Of a DNA stretch of 60,969 bases, positions 53,498-60,969 are shown piece after piece (position 1 is the stretch's first letter; each line of letters opens with the position of its first letter). The DNA comes from JBFXDI01 sp050181295 (GTDB lineage Bacteria; Pseudomonadota; Alphaproteobacteria; Rhizobiales; Aestuariivirgaceae). Under the pieces are notes generated by a model. That model was not told where the DNA came from. It saw nothing but the letters and a program-made list of their open reading frames with translations, and ran no database searches. Location of the stretch: assembly GCA_050181295.1 (NCBI GenBank), contig JBFXDI010000006.1, positions 1 through 60,969 on the forward strand, read 5' to 3'. Both the position numbers and the translations under genes were made by a program.

Positions 53498-54283
53498 CTA
53501 GCCCTTTGATCCGCCTCGCAACCGGGTGAGGTAGAGCGAGAAGAGCTCGGCCTGCGAGCTCACATCGAGCTTGGCGTAGACGTGCTTGCGGTGCACGCGG
53601 ATCGTCTCGGCCGAAATGCCGAGCAAGCGCGCGCCCGCCTTCGGCGAATGTCCCGAGAGCATGGCCTCGACGATCTGCGCTTCGCGGGCCGTGAGCTCGG
53701 GCAGGATGTTCGAAACCACCTTGTCGTCCGCGGGCGAGGCAAGCGTGCCGGGCTTTCCGGCCTCCGCCCTCCAGTGCCGGACGGATGCGCTCGACAGCAC
53801 CGGCAGCAGCGCCTCCAGGCGGCGCTGGTCGCCTCCCGAGAAGCCGGGATGCCCCGTCATGCGCGACATCGACACGTGCAGGACCCCCTGCCCCGCAAGC
53901 GGCAGGAGCGCGGCGATGAGGTCGCTGACCCCGATGCGGCTGAAATAGAGCCGGTGATACTCGCTCTGGCGAAAGCCTGCCGGCGCGACGTCGCCGAGAC
54001 GATGCACGCACGGCGCCCGGCAGCGCGAGGCGGCCCGGTAGAAGGGGCTGAGGCGATAGACCCCGGACAGATAGTCGCCATAGAGGACAGGCCGCTCGGC
54101 CTCAACCAGACGGTCGGCAACGACCGAGGGCGACCGGTCGCGCCGGTAGAGCAGGATCAACTCCGCATCGCTCGAGATCTCGGCCGCGGCAAGATCGAGG
54201 AGGCGGTCGGGAAACGCCGGCGTTCCGATGGACTGGATGAGTTGGCCGATCTGCTCCAGGCGCGCGCTCGCCGGAAGCTTCAA
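53498..54283 (-). CDS. LuxR-type helix-turn-helix regulator
   Basis: A 261-residue regulator with an unassigned N-terminal sensor region (about 1-190) and a C-terminal LuxR helix-turn-helix (about 195-250: LTAREAQIVEAMLSGHSPKA...ETIRVHRKHVYAKL). No autoinducer-binding signature or receiver domain is evident. The start is TTG at 54283, which overlaps the stop of the GNAT gene (ATTGA), so the pair is coupled; an ATG further upstream would lie deep inside the GNAT gene. Confidence 0.85.
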   Translation of the reverse strand: MKLPASARLEQIGQLIQSIGTPAFPDRLLDLAAAEISSDAELILLYRRDRSPSVVADRLVEAERPVLYGDYLSGVYRLSPFYRAASRCRAPCVHRLGDVAPAGFRQSEYHRLYFSRIGVSDLIAALLPLAGQGVLHVSMSRMTGHPGFSGGDQRRLEALLPVLSSASVRHWRAEAGKPGTLASPADDKVVSNILPELTAREAQIVEAMLSGHSPKAGARLLGISAETIRVHRKHVYAKLDVSSQAELFSLYLTRLRGGSKG

Positions 54284-54840
54284 TAGGCGGCCTCGTAGTA
54301 GCCGGCGGCATCGAGCGCCATGACGTGCACGTCCACGGTTTCCGAATGGCCCACGGGATGGCCTTCGAAGGTGCGGCGGTGCGCGAGCCCCGCCTTCTCC
54401 GCCACCCGAAGCGAGGCGGCATTCGGAGCCATGACCTTGCACCAGACCTTGTTGACGCCCAGCCGCTCGATGGAAAGGCCAACGAGCGCACGGGCGATGT
54501 CGGTGCCAACCCCCCTGCCCCAGCGGGAGGGGGCAACGCCCCAGCCGATCTCCGCCGTGCGGTCGGCCGCGAGCAGGATGAAGCCGTCCCCGATCACGCG
54601 GCCGCTCGTCTTGGTCACCGCGGCGAGATGGAAGGACTTGCGCTGCGGCCAACCCTGCCGGGCAAGCGCGCCCCGGACGAACCCCCTCACCTTGGCGGCG
54701 CTCGGCAGCCTAGCGGCGATCCACTGCTGGTAATCGGGCCGCGTCATGTAGGTGGCGAAGGCCGCCCAGTCGTCCTCCACGATCTCGCGCACGACGAGCT
54801 TCGGCGTCTCGATCTCGGGGATATGGAGGAGAGTAACCAT
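54280..54840 (-). CDS. GNAT family N-acetyltransferase (RimJ/RimL-like)
   Basis: A 186-residue acetyltransferase: IETPKLVVREIVEDDWAAFA at the start, AEIGWGVAPSRWGRGVGTDIA as the acetyl-CoA pyrophosphate loop (R/Q-x2-G-x-G/A), and NAASLRVAEKAGLAHRRTFE. The RimJ/RimL subgroup acetylates ribosomal proteins, antibiotics or small molecules; target unknown. It is co-translated with the LuxR-type regulator downstream. Confidence 0.9.
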   Translation of the reverse strand: MVTLLHIPEIETPKLVVREIVEDDWAAFATYMTRPDYQQWIAARLPSAAKVRGFVRGALARQGWPQRKSFHLAAVTKTSGRVIGDGFILLAADRTAEIGWGVAPSRWGRGVGTDIARALVGLSIERLGVNKVWCKVMAPNAASLRVAEKAGLAHRRTFEGHPVGHSETVDVHVMALDAAGYYEAAY

Positions 54841-54966
54841 AAGCGGATCGTAGCCCCGACATGCACGCGCGTCGAGCCAACTTTCTTGTGGATAAGGCTG
54901 TCATGGAGTGGTTGCATGAGGGTGCGAGCGTCGATCGGACATTGACTTGACCGATGGAGACGAATC

Positions 54967-56988
54967 ATGGCCGCGGAAGATCACTCCAACAAGGCTGAGG
55001 CCTTCGAGGCTTTCGACGACACCCCCACAAATCCCCGCATCGAGGAGACGATCGGCGACCTGATCGCCCGCCGCTACGGTCGCCGCGAGGTGCTGAAGGG
55101 GGCGCTCGCCGTCGCGGTGTCGGGCGCGCTGTTCGGACGCGAGGCGGTGACGGCGGCGCGGGCGACGACGCCGGACGCGACCAGCTTCGTCTTCGACGAG
55201 CTGGCAGGAGGGGTGGATGAGACGCATCACGTGGCCAACGGCTATGAGGCCGACATCCTGCTGCGCTGGGGAGACCCCCTCTTTTCGGATTCTCCCGAGT
55301 TCGATCCGGAGAACCAGTCGGCCGCGGCCCAGCACCGCCAGTTCGGCTACAACAACGACTATGTGGCGTTTTTCCTCGTGGATGGCAGCCCGGACAGGGC
55401 GCTCCTCTGCGTGAACCACGAATACACGAGCCCGGAAGTCATGTTCCGGAACGTTGGGGAGCCGGAGAAGAACGATTTCCAGCACATCACGGCCGACCTC
55501 GTCGATATCGAAATGGCCGCGCACGGGATCAGCGTTGTGGAAATCACACGCACCGATGGCCGCTGGAAGCCCGTGACATCCTCCTCATATAACCGGCGGA
55601 TCTCGGCTTCCAATACCGAGATGCGGGTGGATGGGCCGGCCGCCGGCCACAGCCGCCTGAAAACCGCGGCCGACCCTTACGGGACCCGCGCCATAGGCAC
55701 TCTCAACAACTGCGCTGGCGGCGTGACGCCCTGGGGCACCTACCTGACGGCGGAGGAGAACTTCCACGGCTATTTCTGGACCGACCAGACCGCCGAGAAG
55801 GACGGCAAGACCGCACGTCGCACGAGCGGCCTCGGAGGCGTGCAGCAGAAAAGCTACGACCGGTATGGCGTGCCTGGAAACTGGTATAGCTGGGGCGCCC
55901 ACCACGCGCGCTTCAACGTCGACAAGGAGCCGAACGAGCCCAACCGCTTCGGCTGGATCGTCGAGATCGACCCCCTCGACGCCGCTTCGACCCCCGTCAA
56001 GCACACCGCACTCGGCCGCTTCCGGCACGAGGGCGCAGAGACCATCGTCAACAAGGATGGCCGCGTCGTCCTCTATTCCGGCGACGACAACCGTTTCGAC
56101 TACCTCTACCGCTTCGTCTCGAAGAACGCCTACCGGCCGGACGACCGCGCGGCGAACATTGCGCTCCTTTCGGAGGGGACCCTGTCGGTGGCGAAGTTCG
56201 GGGCCGACGGAAGCATGGAATGGCTGCCGCTGGTCTTCGGCCAGGGCCCGCTCACGCCGGCCAACGGCTTTGAGTCCCAGGCGGATGTGCTGATCGACGC
56301 GCGGCTCGCCGGTGACCTTCTCGGCGCCACGCCCATGGACCGGCCGGAGGACGTGCAGCCCAATTCCCGCACCGGCAAGGTGATCGTCATCCTCACCAAC
56401 AACGACAAGCGCAAGCCCGAGCAGGCCGATGCGGCCAACCCGCGACCGGAGAACGAGTTCGGCCACATCGTCGAGCTCGCGCCGCCCGACGGCGACCATG
56501 CCGCCGACCGTTTCGCCTGGTCGATCCTCGTCCAGTGCGGCGACCCGGCGGTGGCGGAGGTCGGCGCCGTCTGGAACCCGGCCACGAGCAAGGACGGCTG
56601 GTTCGCCTCGCCCGACAACTGCGCCGTGGACGCCCTCGGCCGCCTCTGGATCGCGACCGACCAGGGCTCGGCCTGGAAGAAGACGGGCAAGGCCGACGGT
56701 GTCTATGCGCTGGGCACGGAAGGGCCTGAGCGCGGGCTCTCGAAGCTCTTCTTCCGCGTGCCGGTCGGCGCCGAGATGTGCGGCCCGTGCTTCTCACCCG
56801 ATATGGAGACGCTGTTCGTGGCGGTGCAGCACCCGGCGACGGACGGGGTCAAGAACTACGCGCCCTTCGGCCGCGCCTCGACCTTCGATGATCCGGCGAC
56901 GCGCTGGCCGGACTTCAAGCCCGGCGTGCCGCCGCGCCCTTCGGTCGTGGCCATCCGCAAGCAAGGCGGCGGCCGCATAGGAACCTGA
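54967..56988 (+). CDS. phoX: PhoX family alkaline phosphatase
   Basis: A 673-residue DUF839/PhoX phosphatase, a calcium- and iron-dependent extracytoplasmic enzyme that releases phosphate from organic esters. A long Tat signal contains Arg39-Arg40 (GRREVLKGALAVAVSGALFG). Conserved blocks include LLCVNHEYTSPE, NNCAGGVTPWGTYLTAEE, SWGAHHARFNVD and SPDNCAVDALGRLWI. A single CTGTCAT, half of a PHO box, lies at 54898-54904, but no matching second half is seen. Confidence 0.93.
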   Translation: MAAEDHSNKAEAFEAFDDTPTNPRIEETIGDLIARRYGRREVLKGALAVAVSGALFGREAVTAARATTPDATSFVFDELAGGVDETHHVANGYEADILLRWGDPLFSDSPEFDPENQSAAAQHRQFGYNNDYVAFFLVDGSPDRALLCVNHEYTSPEVMFRNVGEPEKNDFQHITADLVDIEMAAHGISVVEITRTDGRWKPVTSSSYNRRISASNTEMRVDGPAAGHSRLKTAADPYGTRAIGTLNNCAGGVTPWGTYLTAEENFHGYFWTDQTAEKDGKTARRTSGLGGVQQKSYDRYGVPGNWYSWGAHHARFNVDKEPNEPNRFGWIVEIDPLDAASTPVKHTALGRFRHEGAETIVNKDGRVVLYSGDDNRFDYLYRFVSKNAYRPDDRAANIALLSEGTLSVAKFGADGSMEWLPLVFGQGPLTPANGFESQADVLIDARLAGDLLGATPMDRPEDVQPNSRTGKVIVILTNNDKRKPEQADAANPRPENEFGHIVELAPPDGDHAADRFAWSILVQCGDPAVAEVGAVWNPATSKDGWFASPDNCAVDALGRLWIATDQGSAWKKTGKADGVYALGTEGPERGLSKLFFRVPVGAEMCGPCFSPDMETLFVAVQHPATDGVKNYAPFGRASTFDDPATRWPDFKPGVPPRPSVVAIRKQGGGRIGT

Positions 56989-57020
56989 AGCGGCGAGCAG
57001 CGCCGCGAGCGGGTAGCGCC

Positions 57021-58121
57021 TCACTCGGCCGGAAAGACCAGCACGTGGTCGGCCTCGACCGTGAACGGCAGGACGTCGCCGGGCTTCGGCAAGGACTTCG
57101 CCGGCGCCCTCGCCAGCAGGGGCTCCTCGGCGCCTTCGAACTGCACCTGCAGCTCCGCGAAGTCGCCGAGGAAACGCGTGCCGGCGATGCGGCCGAGGAC
57201 CCCAGGCCCCCCATTGAGGCCGGGCCTGAGCCCCTGGGGACGGATGAGCACCGCTGCGCGTGCGCCTTCCGGCAGCTTTCCGGCCTCGAAGGAGCCCACC
57301 GGAACGCTCACCCTGCCCGCCTTAACGACGCCCCGGAACTCGTTCAGATCGCAGAAGAAGCGCGCGACGCCGATGTCGGCCGGCGCGTAGTAAAGTTGCT
57401 CCGGCGAGCCGCTCTGGGCGAGTCTGCCCTCGCGCATGAGCAGGATGCGGTCGGCGAGCCCCATGGCCTCCACCGGGTCGTGCGTGACCAGCATGACGCT
57501 TGCGCGGGCTTCCTTGAGGAGCGCCAGCGTCTCCTGCCGCACCGAGTCGCGCAGCCGCTGGTCGAGCCCCGAGAACGGCTCGTCCATCAGCATGACGGCC
57601 GGCCTCGGCACGATGGCGCGGGCAAGCGCCACGCGCTGCTGCTCGCCGCCCGAAAGCACATGCGGATAGCTGTCGCGATAGTGCTCGAGGCCGACGCGCC
57701 GAAGCGCGTTCAGGGCCTCGTCCCGCGCCTGACCGCGGCTCAGCGCCTTAAGCCCGAAGGCGACGTTCTCCAGGATCGTCAGATGCGGAAAGAGAGCGAA
57801 GTCCTGGAACATGAGGCCGACATTGCGCGCCTCGGGCGGCCGGAAGGCGTGAGGACCCGCGACCTCCTGCCCGTCGAGGAGCACGCGGCCGGCCTGCGGC
57901 CGCTCCACGCCGGCGGCAATGCGAAGGAGCGTGGTCTTACCACATCCCGAAGGACCGAGCAGGCAGACGATCTCGCCCGGCTTGAGCTCGAAGGACACGT
58001 CGCGAACCGCTTCGATGTCGCCGAAGGCATGGCTGACCGCCTCGAAGGAGAGGCGCGCGGCGAAGGCGGGACCGACCGTTCCATGCGGACCCCAGTGCCG
58101 CGACTTGTCAGCATCGTTCAT
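57021..58121 (-). CDS. ABC transporter ATP-binding protein, FbpC/PotA-like, orphan
   Basis: A 366-residue importer ATPase: Walker A GPSGCGKTT (56-64), Q-loop FQDFALFPHLT, signature LSGGEQQRVALARAI, Walker B VMLMDEPFSGLD, switch His in VTHDPVEA, and a C-terminal TOBE domain (about 270-366). It most resembles iron(III) FbpC-type ATPases. No permease or binding protein is in the window. It occupies the place where tatABC commonly follows scpB. Confidence 0.9.
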   Translation of the reverse strand: MNDADKSRHWGPHGTVGPAFAARLSFEAVSHAFGDIEAVRDVSFELKPGEIVCLLGPSGCGKTTLLRIAAGVERPQAGRVLLDGQEVAGPHAFRPPEARNVGLMFQDFALFPHLTILENVAFGLKALSRGQARDEALNALRRVGLEHYRDSYPHVLSGGEQQRVALARAIVPRPAVMLMDEPFSGLDQRLRDSVRQETLALLKEARASVMLVTHDPVEAMGLADRILLMREGRLAQSGSPEQLYYAPADIGVARFFCDLNEFRGVVKAGRVSVPVGSFEAGKLPEGARAAVLIRPQGLRPGLNGGPGVLGRIAGTRFLGDFAELQVQFEGAEEPLLARAPAKSLPKPGDVLPFTVEADHVLVFPAE

Positions 58122-58183
58122 GGAGGGGAGCCTTACACGACGTGCAAGGCGAGGTCACGCGGACAGGATCGGGCGGCGCCCGG

Positions 58184-58939
58184 CTAGTCCTCGGAGCGGG
58201 GCTCCGACTGCTCCGGGAGGTCCATCTCCAGCGCCGGCTGCTCCTCGTCCTCGAGCGGCTCCTCGTCCGGCGCCAGCTCCTCCCCGGTCGCGGGCGTCGG
58301 CACGTCGAAGTCGGGCGGCAGGTTGGCATCGAGAAGGCCCGCGGCCTTGAGCTCGTTGAGACCCGGCAGATCCGTCACCGTGCCGAGGCCGAAATGCGAC
58401 AGGAATGCCTCGGTGATGCCGTAGGTGACCGGGCGGCCGGGCGCCTTGCGGCGGCCGCGCATGCGGATCCAGCCGATCTCCAGAAGCTGGTCGAGCGTGC
58501 CCTTGGAGATGATGACGCCACGCACGTCCTCGATCTCGGCGCGCGTGACCGGCTGGTGATAGGCGATGATGGCGAGCGTCTCGAGCGCCGCCTTCGACAG
58601 GCGCTTGCTCTCGACCGCCTCGCGCCGAAGCAGGAAGCTCAGATCGTCCGCCGTCCGGAAGCACCATTTGCCCGCGACCCGGACGACATTCACGCCCCGG
58701 CCCGCATAGAGGCGCTGGATGTCCTGGAGCAGCGCATTGACGTCGGCGCCCTCGGGCAGCGCCTTGGCGATGTCGGCTTCCGCCAGGGGCTCGGCGGCGG
58801 CGAAGAGCACCGCCTCGAGAATGCGCAGATGCTGGCCCACCTCCGGCCTCGGAAGCACGGTGACGGTTGCGCTGGGGCTACCCTGTGCGCTCTCCTCGCT
58901 CCACTGTTGCCGGGGCGCCAGCCTTTCGACGTTAGCCAT
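58184..58939 (-). CDS. scpB: segregation and condensation protein B
   Basis: ScpB pairs with the kleisin ScpA and SMC in chromosome condensation. The 251-residue protein has tandem winged-helix domains (about 25-190: HLRILEAVLFAAAEPL, ALETLAIIAYHQPVTRAEIE and RGRRKAPGRPVTYGITEAFL) and an acidic tail ending in EDEEQPALEMDLPE. A GGAGG site precedes the ATG. It lies 18 bases after scpA. Confidence 0.95.
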   Translation of the reverse strand: MANVERLAPRQQWSEESAQGSPSATVTVLPRPEVGQHLRILEAVLFAAAEPLAEADIAKALPEGADVNALLQDIQRLYAGRGVNVVRVAGKWCFRTADDLSFLLRREAVESKRLSKAALETLAIIAYHQPVTRAEIEDVRGVIISKGTLDQLLEIGWIRMRGRRKAPGRPVTYGITEAFLSHFGLGTVTDLPGLNELKAAGLLDANLPPDFDVPTPATGEELAPDEEPLEDEEQPALEMDLPEQSEPRSED

Positions 58940-58957
58940 CCGCCGATCCTCCGTTAC

Positions 58958-59779
58958 TCATGATAGGGTCCGCGCCTGCGCGCGGCGCATGTAGATGGGC
59001 TGGAAAGCCCGTTCCTGGCGGAGCTCCAGCCGCCCCTCGCGCGCGAGCTCCAGGCTCGCGGTGAAGCTCGAGGCAAGCACCGAGGTGCGTTTCTCCGCAT
59101 CACCGAGATAGTTGGCCAGAAACCCCTCGAAGCGGCCCCAGTCGGACATGACGCCCATCATGCCTTCCAGCACCTGGCGAGCGTCGTGCACCGACCAGAC
59201 CGGTCGGCGGTAGGGCACGTAGCGCTTGTGCGCGAGCTTCTGGGTGCGCCGCATGGCGTAGGCCTTGAGCAGGTCCACGAGATTGTCGGCGTATGTGACC
59301 TTGGTCTCGACCACGAGCGGCTCCGGCGCGCCGCGCCCGAACACGTCCCGGTCGAGGCGGTTGCGGGCCATGAGCTGGGCGGCGGCCTCCCGCATCGCCT
59401 GCAGCCTCTGCAATCGGAACTGGAGCCGCGCGGCGAGTTCTTCGGCCGGCGGCTCCTCGCCATCCGACGGCCCGGGGAGCAGGAGTCTCGACTTGAGGTA
59501 GGCGAGCCAGGCCGCCATCACCAGATAGTCCGCCGCGAGCTCGAGCTTCATGCGCCGCGCGGCGTTGATGAAGGCCAGATATTGCTCGGCCAGGGCCAGC
59601 ACCGAGATGCGCGCGAGATCGACCTTCTGCCGGCGGGCGAGATCGAGCAGCAAGTCCAGCGGACCCTCGAAGCCCGCGACGTCGACGACCAGGGCATTGC
59701 CCTCGGCCACCTCCTCTGGCGGTTGCCGGAACGGCCCGTCGTCCTCCGCCCAATCGCTGTCGCTAGCTGTCTCGTTCAT
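58958..59779 (-). CDS. scpA: segregation and condensation protein A
   Basis: The bacterial kleisin that bridges SMC heads. The 273-residue protein has the N-terminal FEGPLDLLLDLARRQKVDLA helix-turn-helix, the YLVMAAWLAYLKSRLLLP segment that binds the SMC neck, and a C-terminal winged helix (VLASSFTASLELAREGRLEL, QERAFQPIYMR). It lies 59 bases after nagZ on the same strand. Confidence 0.95.
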   Translation of the reverse strand: MNETASDSDWAEDDGPFRQPPEEVAEGNALVVDVAGFEGPLDLLLDLARRQKVDLARISVLALAEQYLAFINAARRMKLELAADYLVMAAWLAYLKSRLLLPGPSDGEEPPAEELAARLQFRLQRLQAMREAAAQLMARNRLDRDVFGRGAPEPLVVETKVTYADNLVDLLKAYAMRRTQKLAHKRYVPYRRPVWSVHDARQVLEGMMGVMSDWGRFEGFLANYLGDAEKRTSVLASSFTASLELAREGRLELRQERAFQPIYMRRAQARTLS

Positions 59780-59838
59780 GTCATCGACCCAGCCGAGGGG
59801 GCCACGCTGCGGCGCTGATTCGCCAGCAGAATCTAAAC

Positions 59839-60864
59839 TTATGCCACTTTTGCGGCCACCCCGCAGAGGGTCTCCGCCTCGGCCTCCGCGAACTCCCGGT
59901 CAAAGGCACGCGGTGGCCGGAGCGCCTTGAGCGCCCGGCGCGCCCGCGCAAGCGCGGCTCCCCGGAGCGGCCCGGCGGCCGCCGCCACCTCGCGCATCTC
60001 GTCCAGGTTGCCGTTGCAGTGAAGCGCCACGTCGCAGCCGGCAGCCAGCGCCCCTTTGGTGCGCTCGCCGAGCGAGCCCGAGAGCGCCTGCATCGAGAGA
60101 TCGTCGCTCATGAGCAGCCCGTTGAAGCCGATGTCGCGCCGGATCACCGACTCGATCAGGGCTTTCGAGAGCGTCGCCGGCGCATCGGGATCGATGGCTG
60201 TATAGACAACATGCGCCGTCATCGCCATGGGCGCGTCCGAGAGCGCGGCGAAGGGCGGGAAATCGGTCTGTTCGAGCTCGGAGCGCGTCGCACCCACGAC
60301 CGGCAGGCTCAGATGGCTGTCGGCCGTCGCGCGCCCGTGTCCGGGAATGTGCTTGATGACCGGCAGCACGCCGCCCGCCAAGAGGCCCTGCATGGCCGAG
60401 CGCGCGAGCAGCGACGCGACGGCCACGTCGGTCGCATAGGCCCTGTCGCCGATGATGTCGTGGCTGCCGGGCTGCGGTATGTCGAGGACCGGCAGGCAGT
60501 CGACGGTGATGCCGGCCTTCCGCAGGTCTTCCGCCAGGAGGCGCGTCACCAGCCAGGCCGCGCGCAGCGCCCGCAGCGGCTCGGCTGCATGGAGGCGCCC
60601 GAAGGCGGCGGCCGGGGGATAGCGGCGCCACAGCGGGGGCCCGAGGCGCTGCACGCGCCCGCCCTCCTGGTCGATCAGCACCGGCGCGTCGCGCCGGCCC
60701 ACGGCGGCGCGGAAGGCATCCGTCAGCGTCCTGATCTGCTCAGGCGTCTCGCAGTTGCGCTTGAAGAGGATGAAGCCCCAGGGCTTCGCGGATCGCAGGA
60801 ACTCGATCTCGGCCCCGGTCAGTTCCGGGCCGCGGCATCCGCAGATGAAGGCGCCGACCGCCAT
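59839..60864 (-). CDS. nagZ: beta-N-acetylhexosaminidase NagZ
   Basis: NagZ (glycoside hydrolase family 3) cleaves GlcNAc from anhydromuropeptides during cytosolic wall recycling. The 341-residue protein has VLIDQEGGRVQRLGPP, the substrate-binding VIKHIPGHGRATADSHLSLP block and the nucleophile region GLLMSDDLSMQAL with its Asp. In bacteria with AmpC its product can also signal beta-lactamase induction; no AmpC or AmpR is seen here. It starts 21 bases after the SPOR gene. Confidence 0.94.
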   Translation of the reverse strand: MAVGAFICGCRGPELTGAEIEFLRSAKPWGFILFKRNCETPEQIRTLTDAFRAAVGRRDAPVLIDQEGGRVQRLGPPLWRRYPPAAAFGRLHAAEPLRALRAAWLVTRLLAEDLRKAGITVDCLPVLDIPQPGSHDIIGDRAYATDVAVASLLARSAMQGLLAGGVLPVIKHIPGHGRATADSHLSLPVVGATRSELEQTDFPPFAALSDAPMAMTAHVVYTAIDPDAPATLSKALIESVIRRDIGFNGLLMSDDLSMQALSGSLGERTKGALAAGCDVALHCNGNLDEMREVAAAAGPLRGAALARARRALKALRPPRAFDREFAEAEAETLCGVAAKVA

Positions 60865-60885
60865 GCGATGAGGGTCGCGCGTCGG

Positions 60886-60969
60886 CTACTGCCGGCGGAC
60901 CAGGCAGTCCTTCTCGCCGGCCGCGATGAGCGAGCTGCAGAGCTGGCTCGCGGCCTCCTTGGTCGCCAT
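60886..60969 (-). CDS. C-terminal end of a SPOR-domain protein, 5' part outside window
   Basis: Only the last 27 residues are present (frame open to the window edge, stop TAG at 60886-60888). The segment with ATKEAASQLCSSLIAAGEKDC and a Cys-Val-like final strand fits the end of a SPOR domain, which binds denuded septal peptidoglycan. SPOR genes commonly precede nagZ-scpA-scpB in Hyphomicrobiales, which supports the call. Confidence 0.6.
   Translation of the reverse strand: MATKEAASQLCSSLIAAGEKDCLVRRQ

Noticed and set aside
54890..54930. PHO box upstream of phoX
   Set aside because: One perfect CTGTCAT is present at 54898-54904, but the sequence at the required 11-base period does not match a second half-site.

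Overview
The window is about 61 kb of GC-rich, densely coded bacterial chromosome. Gene content points to an alphaproteobacterium, most likely Hyphomicrobiales (Rhizobiales): the 180-kDa class NAD-glutamate dehydrogenase, the hemC-hemD-Mic60-hemY cluster, secA divergent from parvulin-argJ-mutT, nagZ-scpA-scpB, an SDHAF4-type factor, an ETF-beta lysine methyltransferase homologue and order-typical palindromic repeats. Genus cannot be fixed by eye. No tRNA, rRNA, CRISPR, prophage or IS element was seen. Two genes are cut by the window edges (comF at the left, a SPOR-domain gene at the right).

Layout. 1-8.4 kb: comF and a divergent NDUFAF5-like methyltransferase, a membrane lipoprotein, the parvulin-argJ-mutT operon, and secA. 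8.4-12.7 kb: a PHA-granule protein, an unknown protein, dodecin, and a tightly overlapping uvrC-pgsA-moaD run that lacks moaE. 12.7-20.4 kb, the most accessory-looking part: LysR/desaturase, a TIM-barrel isomerase-like protein, a VOC protein, a CGNR zinc-finger regulator with no conventional start in the right place, an orphan LivH-like permease coupled to a small lipoprotein, and a two-gene operon of a peroxidase-related CMD protein with a histidine-ammonia-lyase-like protein lacking the MIO serine. 20.4-33.8 kb: SDHAF4, htpX, rsmB, heparinase-like, purH, YbjQ, the giant glutamate dehydrogenase, an L,D-transpeptidase, the ETF-beta methyltransferase and an EVE protein. 34-42 kb: EamA transporter, tsaD-gpsA, and hemC-hemD-Mic60-hemY. 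42-46.2 kb: a MerR metal regulator co-translated with a PAP2 phosphatase and divergent from a short CDF transporter, then GFA, an aldo/keto reductase and a class D beta-lactamase. 46.2-50.5 kb: dnaG and rpoD. 50.5-61 kb: a DUF1902-HicA toxin-antitoxin pair, a GreA/B-like protein, HlyU, TusA, cytochrome c, HPF with a cold-shock-like tail, GNAT-LuxR, PhoX, an orphan ABC ATPase, and scpB/scpA/nagZ/SPOR.

Most of the window is housekeeping. The best candidate for something undescribed is the CMD-peroxidase/HAL-like pair at 18.3-20.3 kb, because the position that forms the MIO electrophile in histidase is alanine. Next are the LivH-lipoprotein pair, the metal module with atypical CDF metal residues, the CGNR gene with a possible AUC start, and a family of three 81-88 bp nested palindromes confined to 18-27 kb.
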